16,664 nucleotides of DNA from positions 1 to 16,664 of the forward strand of contig NZ_DATITZ010000340.1 of the NCBI RefSeq assembly GCF_035467215.1, in the 5' to 3' direction. A program made the position numbers and the translations under genes. Of this stretch, positions 13,959 to 16,664 are shown one piece after another. The notes below the pieces were generated by a model. It was given only the letters and a program-made list of their open reading frames with translations, made no database searches and was not told where the DNA came from. Position 1 is the first letter of the stretch; each line of letters starts with the position of its first letter. Source of the DNA: Thiocapsa sp035467215 (GTDB lineage: Bacteria; Pseudomonadota; Gammaproteobacteria; Chromatiales; Chromatiaceae).

Positions 13959-15623
13959 CTACTCGATCATCACCTTGACCGACGCCTTGGCAGCCGTCTT
14001 GGGCAGCGTCGGCGGCGCGACCGTCAGTGCATCGATCTCGGCCTGATCGAGCTGCTCCTTGCCGCCGCCGCAGGCCATGATCTGGGCCTGGACGTCGCCC
14101 TTGATCTTGCGGCTGTGCTTGGCCTTCCAGTCGGTGCCGCCCTCGGCGACACGGGTGCGTTTGGGGTCGAAGTGAAAGTCGACCTTCTTCTTGGACTGTG
14201 GGCCCCAGTAGTTGACCTTGCCCAGATCGTAGAACTTGCGCTCGAAGCCTGCCTTCAAGAAAGCCTTGAGACAGCCGAGCAGATAACGCCGCCGCTCGCC
14301 GCTGCCCGCCCAGGGGTAGGAGAAGAGCGCCTTGTGCATGTAGAAGCGGCGATAGTTGTGCATGACGCGGTCGAGCAGCTCGGCGCGATCCATGGCGGCC
14401 GGCTTGATGATGGTCGTGACGAAGTTGTACTTCTCGTAGTCGAAGATCTCGACCTTGTCGCCCAGCTCGCGGAAGAGATCCGTGAACGGCCAGGGGGTGT
14501 ACATGGCCCAGTTGGCGAGGTCCGGCTTCCAGTCGCGCGCCATCTGGTAGGTCTCTTCGAGCGTCTCGGCGGTCTCGTTCTCGAGCCCAACGATGAACTG
14601 CGCCTCGGTGAGGATCCCGGCATCGCGCAGCAGACCGATCGCTCGCTTGTTGTCGGCGACCGTGGTCTCCTTGTTGAAGCGGTCGAGCTTGAGCTGCGCC
14701 GCGGCCTCGGTGCCGAGCGAGACGTGGATCAGGCCGGCCTTGCGATAGAGCGGCAGCACGTCCTCGTCGCGCAGGATGTCGGTGACGCGGGTGTTGATGC
14801 CCCAGAGGATGCCGAGATTGCGCTCGATCAGCTCCTCGCAGAAGGCGATGAACTTCTTGCGATTGATGGTCGGCTCCTCGTCGGCGAGGATGAAGAAACC
14901 GACGTCGTGGTCGTGCACCAGGGTCTCGATCTCGTCGACGACCTTCTTGGGATCACGGATGCGGTAGTCGCGCCAGAACTTCCACTGCGAGCAAAAAGAG
15001 CAGGTATAGGGGCAACCGCGGGCCATGTTCGGGATGGCAACGCGCTTGTTGAGCGGGATGTAGTTGTACTTGTCCCACTCCAGCACGCCCCAGTCGGGTG
15101 TGATGGCGTCCAGGTCCTTCACGGTCGGGGCAGCCGGAGTGGCGATGATCTTGCCGTCGACGGCGTAGGCGATGCCTTTGACCTTGCCGCGCTCCTCGGG
15201 CCAACGGCCTTCGTCGATGGTGCGGACCAGATCGACAATGATCTCCTCGCCCTCGCCGCGCACGATGGCATCGATCCAGGGCGCCTCGCCCAAGACCTGC
15301 TGATACATGAAGGTGGCATGCACGCCGCCGAGGACGGTGACGATCTTCGGATCAACCTCCTTGACGATCTCGAGCAGACGCTGGGCCTTGTAGATGGAGG
15401 GCGTGATGGCCGTGCAGCCGACGATGTCGGGGCGATAGGCGACGATGGCGGCGCGGACCTGCTCCTCGGACAGATCGTTGGTCATGGCGTCGACGAAGCG
15501 CACCTCGGTGAAGCCCGCGGTCTTGAGCGCACCGGTGAGATAGGCCACCCACGCCGGCGGCCAATTGCCGGCGATCTCGGCGCCGCCCGAGTGGTAGTTT
15601 GGGTGGATAAAGAGAATGCGCAT
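13959..15623 (-). CDS. bchE: Anaerobic magnesium-protoporphyrin IX monomethyl ester cyclase (radical SAM, B12-binding)
   Basis: A 554-residue protein that closes the isocyclic E ring of bacteriochlorophyll from Mg-protoporphyrin IX monomethyl ester without oxygen, forming divinyl-protochlorophyllide. The N-terminus MRILFIHPNYHSGG and the 'PPAWVAYLTGAL' segment belong to the cobalamin-binding domain (about 1-140). The radical-SAM [4Fe-4S] ligands are Cys204, Cys208 and Cys211 in RGCPYTCSFC. Later landmarks include 'EAQFIVGLENET' and the long C-terminal region specific to BchE. Length is near the family norm. The ATG at 15623 was chosen because it begins the conserved MRILFIHP; GGGGGCT lies eight bases upstream. 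It is not in a visible bch cluster: its neighbours are a porin and a divergent hemerythrin gene. The upstream region carries FNR-like and PpsR-like palindromes, consistent with expression under anoxia. Confidence 0.95.
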   Translation of the reverse strand: MRILFIHPNYHSGGAEIAGNWPPAWVAYLTGALKTAGFTEVRFVDAMTNDLSEEQVRAAIVAYRPDIVGCTAITPSIYKAQRLLEIVKEVDPKIVTVLGGVHATFMYQQVLGEAPWIDAIVRGEGEEIIVDLVRTIDEGRWPEERGKVKGIAYAVDGKIIATPAAPTVKDLDAITPDWGVLEWDKYNYIPLNKRVAIPNMARGCPYTCSFCSQWKFWRDYRIRDPKKVVDEIETLVHDHDVGFFILADEEPTINRKKFIAFCEELIERNLGILWGINTRVTDILRDEDVLPLYRKAGLIHVSLGTEAAAQLKLDRFNKETTVADNKRAIGLLRDAGILTEAQFIVGLENETAETLEETYQMARDWKPDLANWAMYTPWPFTDLFRELGDKVEIFDYEKYNFVTTIIKPAAMDRAELLDRVMHNYRRFYMHKALFSYPWAGSGERRRYLLGCLKAFLKAGFERKFYDLGKVNYWGPQSKKKVDFHFDPKRTRVAEGGTDWKAKHSRKIKGDVQAQIMACGGGKEQLDQAEIDALTVAPPTLPKTAAKASVKVMIE

Positions 15624-15649
15624 GCGTCGAGCCCCCGGCCGATGGTGAG

Positions 15650-15667
15650 TGTCAATGAAGATTGACA
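15650..15667. promoter_or_regulatory. PpsR/CrtJ-type palindrome TGT-N12-ACA upstream of bchE
   Basis: TGTCAA-TGAAGA-TTGACA is a perfect inverted repeat with 6-bp arms, and it fits the TGT-N12-ACA operator of the photosynthesis repressor PpsR/CrtJ exactly. Its near edge is 27 bp from the bchE start codon. bchE is a known PpsR/CrtJ target in Rhodobacter. If transcription starts about 41 bp from the nearer FNR-like box, this site would cover the start point. The arms also contain GTCAA/TTGAC, so it could instead be an atypical FNR-family site. Confidence 0.6.
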
Positions 15668-15686
15668 GTCGGCATCCTTGTCGTCC

Positions 15687-15700
15687 TTGACACAGGTCAA
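15687..15700. promoter_or_regulatory. FNR/DNR-like box 1 upstream of bchE
   Basis: TTGACACAGGTCAA (TTGAC-N4-GTCAA), centred 70 bp upstream of the bchE start codon. It is the nearer of two identical boxes and the better candidate for direct activation of bchE. Confidence 0.65.
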
Positions 15701-15711
15701 ATTTGTCGTCC

Positions 15712-15725
15712 TTGACACAGGTCAA
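15712..15725. promoter_or_regulatory. FNR/DNR-like box 2 upstream of bchE
   Basis: A second TTGACACAGGTCAA, 25 bp from box 1 centre to centre and created by the tandem duplication. It is 95 bp from the bchE start and could act as an upstream (class I) site. Confidence 0.6.
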
Positions 15726-15783
15726 ATCTGTCCGGCCGCTGCGCGTTGGTGTCTGTTGCCGGCGCGATCGCGGCCGATACGAT

Positions 15784-15797
15784 CTGACCTAGGTCAA
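15784..15797. promoter_or_regulatory. FNR/DNR-like box upstream of the hemerythrin gene
   Basis: CTGACCTAGGTCAA contains a perfect 12-bp palindrome, TGACCTAGGTCA, and differs from TTGAC-N4-GTCAA at one position. Its centre is about 31 bp upstream of a -10-like GACAAT (15819-15824), placing it near -41.5 of the implied start point. That is the standard position for class II FNR/DNR activation. Confidence 0.6.
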
Positions 15798-15852
15798 GGA
15801 CGCACTGCCCCATCCCGGGACAATGCCGGAGCATTCAACCGGAGGATTCGCC

Positions 15853-16290
15853 ATGACCGACTCGATCGCCAGCTTTATGACCGACGACCATCAGCGCTGT
15901 GACCACCTGCTCGCCGCCTGCGAGCAGGCGGTCTCGGGCGGCGATTGGACGCGACTCGCGGAGCAGTCCAAGGATTTCTCGAATGCGTTGCTCGGCCATT
16001 TCGACATGGAGGAGCAGGTGCTGTTTCCGGAGCTGGTCGCCGTCAGCCCCTGGGCCTCCGGGCCGACCGGTATGATGAACATGGAGCACGGTCAGATGCG
16101 TTCCTTGGTGGAGGAGCTCGAGAACGCGGTCGGTACGCAGGACGCAGACGCCTGTCTCGGCATCCTCGAGACGCTCCATCTGGTAATCCAGCAGCACAAC
16201 TCGAAGGAGGAAGGCATCCTCTATCCGATGGCCGAGGAGAATCTGGGCGACCAGACACCGGACATCCTGAACCGGCTGCAGGCGGGCTAG
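15853..16290 (+). CDS. Hemerythrin-domain protein
   Basis: A 145-residue four-helix protein with a di-iron hemerythrin ligand pattern: His13, His49 with Glu53 (HxxxE), His79, and His115 with Glu119 (HxxxE). Such proteins bind oxygen or nitric oxide or help repair iron centres. The ATG at 15853 was preferred over an upstream in-frame ATG at 15823 because GGAGGA (15841-15846) lies six bases before it and the hemerythrin helix then begins properly. The next gene, a DUF2249 protein, starts 3 bp after the stop. Hemerythrin and DUF2249 genes often sit together in nitrogen-oxide regulons controlled by DNR/NnrR-like regulators (family knowledge). The FNR/DNR-like box and a -10-like element upstream fit that. 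Confidence 0.9.
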   Translation: MTDSIASFMTDDHQRCDHLLAACEQAVSGGDWTRLAEQSKDFSNALLGHFDMEEQVLFPELVAVSPWASGPTGMMNMEHGQMRSLVEELENAVGTQDADACLGILETLHLVIQQHNSKEEGILYPMAEENLGDQTPDILNRLQAG

Positions 16291-16293
16291 ACG

Positions 16294-16560
16294 ATGGACA
16301 GAACACTCGACGTCAGCGATCTTCCCGCCCCGGAGCCGATGGAGCGGATCCTCGATGCGCTCGCCGACCTGCCGCCGGGCGATCGCCTATGCGTACTCCA
16401 TCGTCGCGAGCCCTATCCGCTCTACGACATGCTGCGACGCATGGGCTACCGCTGGGAGATCAGCTCCGAGGACGATCGGTATCGCATCCTGATCTCGCCC
16501 GTGCCGAAGCATCAGCGTCCGGTCAGTCGGTTACGGCAACAGGGTGCGAGCCGTTTTTAA
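16294..16560 (+). CDS. DUF2249 domain protein
   Basis: An 88-residue protein matching the DUF2249 pattern: 'DLPAPEPMERILDALADLPPGDRL', then 'VLHRREPYPLYDMLRRMGY' and a final beta-strand hairpin (YRWEI...YRILIS). This is a small TusA/SirA-like alpha-beta fold whose biochemical role is not established; it is repeatedly found beside hemerythrin-like genes and in denitrification or nitric-oxide regulons. It starts 3 bp after the hemerythrin stop, so the two form one operon. There is no strong Shine-Dalgarno of its own, suggesting coupled translation. The stop codon and last codons lie inside the left arm of a 14-bp inverted repeat. Confidence 0.88.
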   Translation: MDRTLDVSDLPAPEPMERILDALADLPPGDRLCVLHRREPYPLYDMLRRMGYRWEISSEDDRYRILISPVPKHQRPVSRLRQQGASRF

Positions 16561-16646
16561 ACCGCGCTCTTTGGATCAGGCTGCGTTCAGTACAGGATTC
16601 AAGGTTCGTCCCTGCTCACCGACGTCGGAGCCGCGCGGTTTAAAAA
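16554..16646. repeat. 93-bp element bounded by perfect 14-bp inverted repeats
   Basis: TTTTTAAACCGCGC (16554-16567) and its exact reverse complement GCGCGGTTTAAAAA (16633-16646) enclose 65 bp. The interior holds a 10-bp palindrome, CCGACGTCGG (16619-16628), and no gene. The left arm includes the stop codon of the DUF2249 gene. Size and symmetry suit a small non-autonomous repeat (MITE-like) or a long-loop terminator. No flanking target duplication is clear. Confidence 0.75.
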
Positions 16647-16664
16647 GATTAATCTGTTCATTTT

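Larger units (their letters stand above)
15678..15727. repeat. Perfect 25-bp tandem duplication carrying two FNR-like boxes
   Basis: Bases 15678-15702 and 15703-15727 are identical. Each copy contains one TTGACACAGGTCAA palindrome. The duplication lies only upstream of bchE and does not include coding sequence. Confidence 0.95.

Noticed and set aside
14115..15665. Long + strand open frame of 516 codons opposite bchE
   Set aside because: Entirely antisense to the unmistakable bchE, with low-complexity Asp/Leu/Val-rich translation and no motif.
15662..15667. TTGACA as a -35 promoter element
   Set aside because: No -10-like hexamer lies at a suitable distance for rightward transcription, nor for the mirrored TTGACA on the other strand; the palindromic context fits an operator better.
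1..16664. CRISPR array, tRNA, rRNA, insertion sequence or prophage genes
   Set aside because: No spaced direct repeats, cloverleaf-like sequence, rRNA motif, transposase or phage protein was recognised; the repeats found are simple tandem or inverted repeats.

Overview
The window reads as chromosomal DNA of a GC-rich, anoxygenic phototrophic gammaproteobacterium, most likely a purple sulfur bacterium of the Chromatiaceae (Thiocapsa-like). The main evidence is a clear bchE (oxygen-independent bacteriochlorophyll cyclase) alongside typical proteobacterial nitrate assimilation genes. Family-level placement is inference from gene content. No rRNA, tRNA, CRISPR array, transposase or phage gene was seen.

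Region 1 (1-6509, + strand) is a nitrate assimilation cluster: the 3' end of a nitrate-binding NrtA/NasS/NrtC-type gene, nirB (siroheme nitrite reductase), nirD (Rieske-type small subunit) and nasA (molybdenum nitrate reductase with a C-terminal BFD-like domain). Nitrate is bound or imported, reduced to nitrite by NasA, then to ammonium by NirBD. The usually compact nirB-nirD junction is split by about 185 bp of heptanucleotide tandem repeats. A perfect hairpin lies between nirD and nasA.

Region 2 (6510-9025, + strand) holds a small unknown membrane protein and a 524-residue protein that joins a P-loop ATPase to a PD-(D/E)xK nuclease-like C-terminus.

Region 3 (9026-12181, - strand) is a tightly coupled three-gene exporter: periplasmic adaptor, FtsX-type permease and ATPase, resembling the DevBCA/MacAB group. 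Upstream (12393-13721, - strand) is an outer-membrane porin with a hexanucleotide repeat in its 5' region.

Region 4 (13959-16560) has bchE on the - strand, diverging from a hemerythrin-DUF2249 gene pair on the + strand. The 229-bp region between them carries three FNR/DNR-like palindromes, two of them in a perfect 25-bp tandem duplication, plus one perfect PpsR/CrtJ-type TGT-N12-ACA palindrome. A fourth box of the same FNR-like form lies upstream of the exporter operon. Together these suggest that bacteriochlorophyll synthesis, the hemerythrin pair and the exporter share redox- or nitric-oxide-responsive control. The window ends in a 93-bp element bounded by perfect 14-bp inverted repeats, the left one overlapping the stop codon of the last gene.
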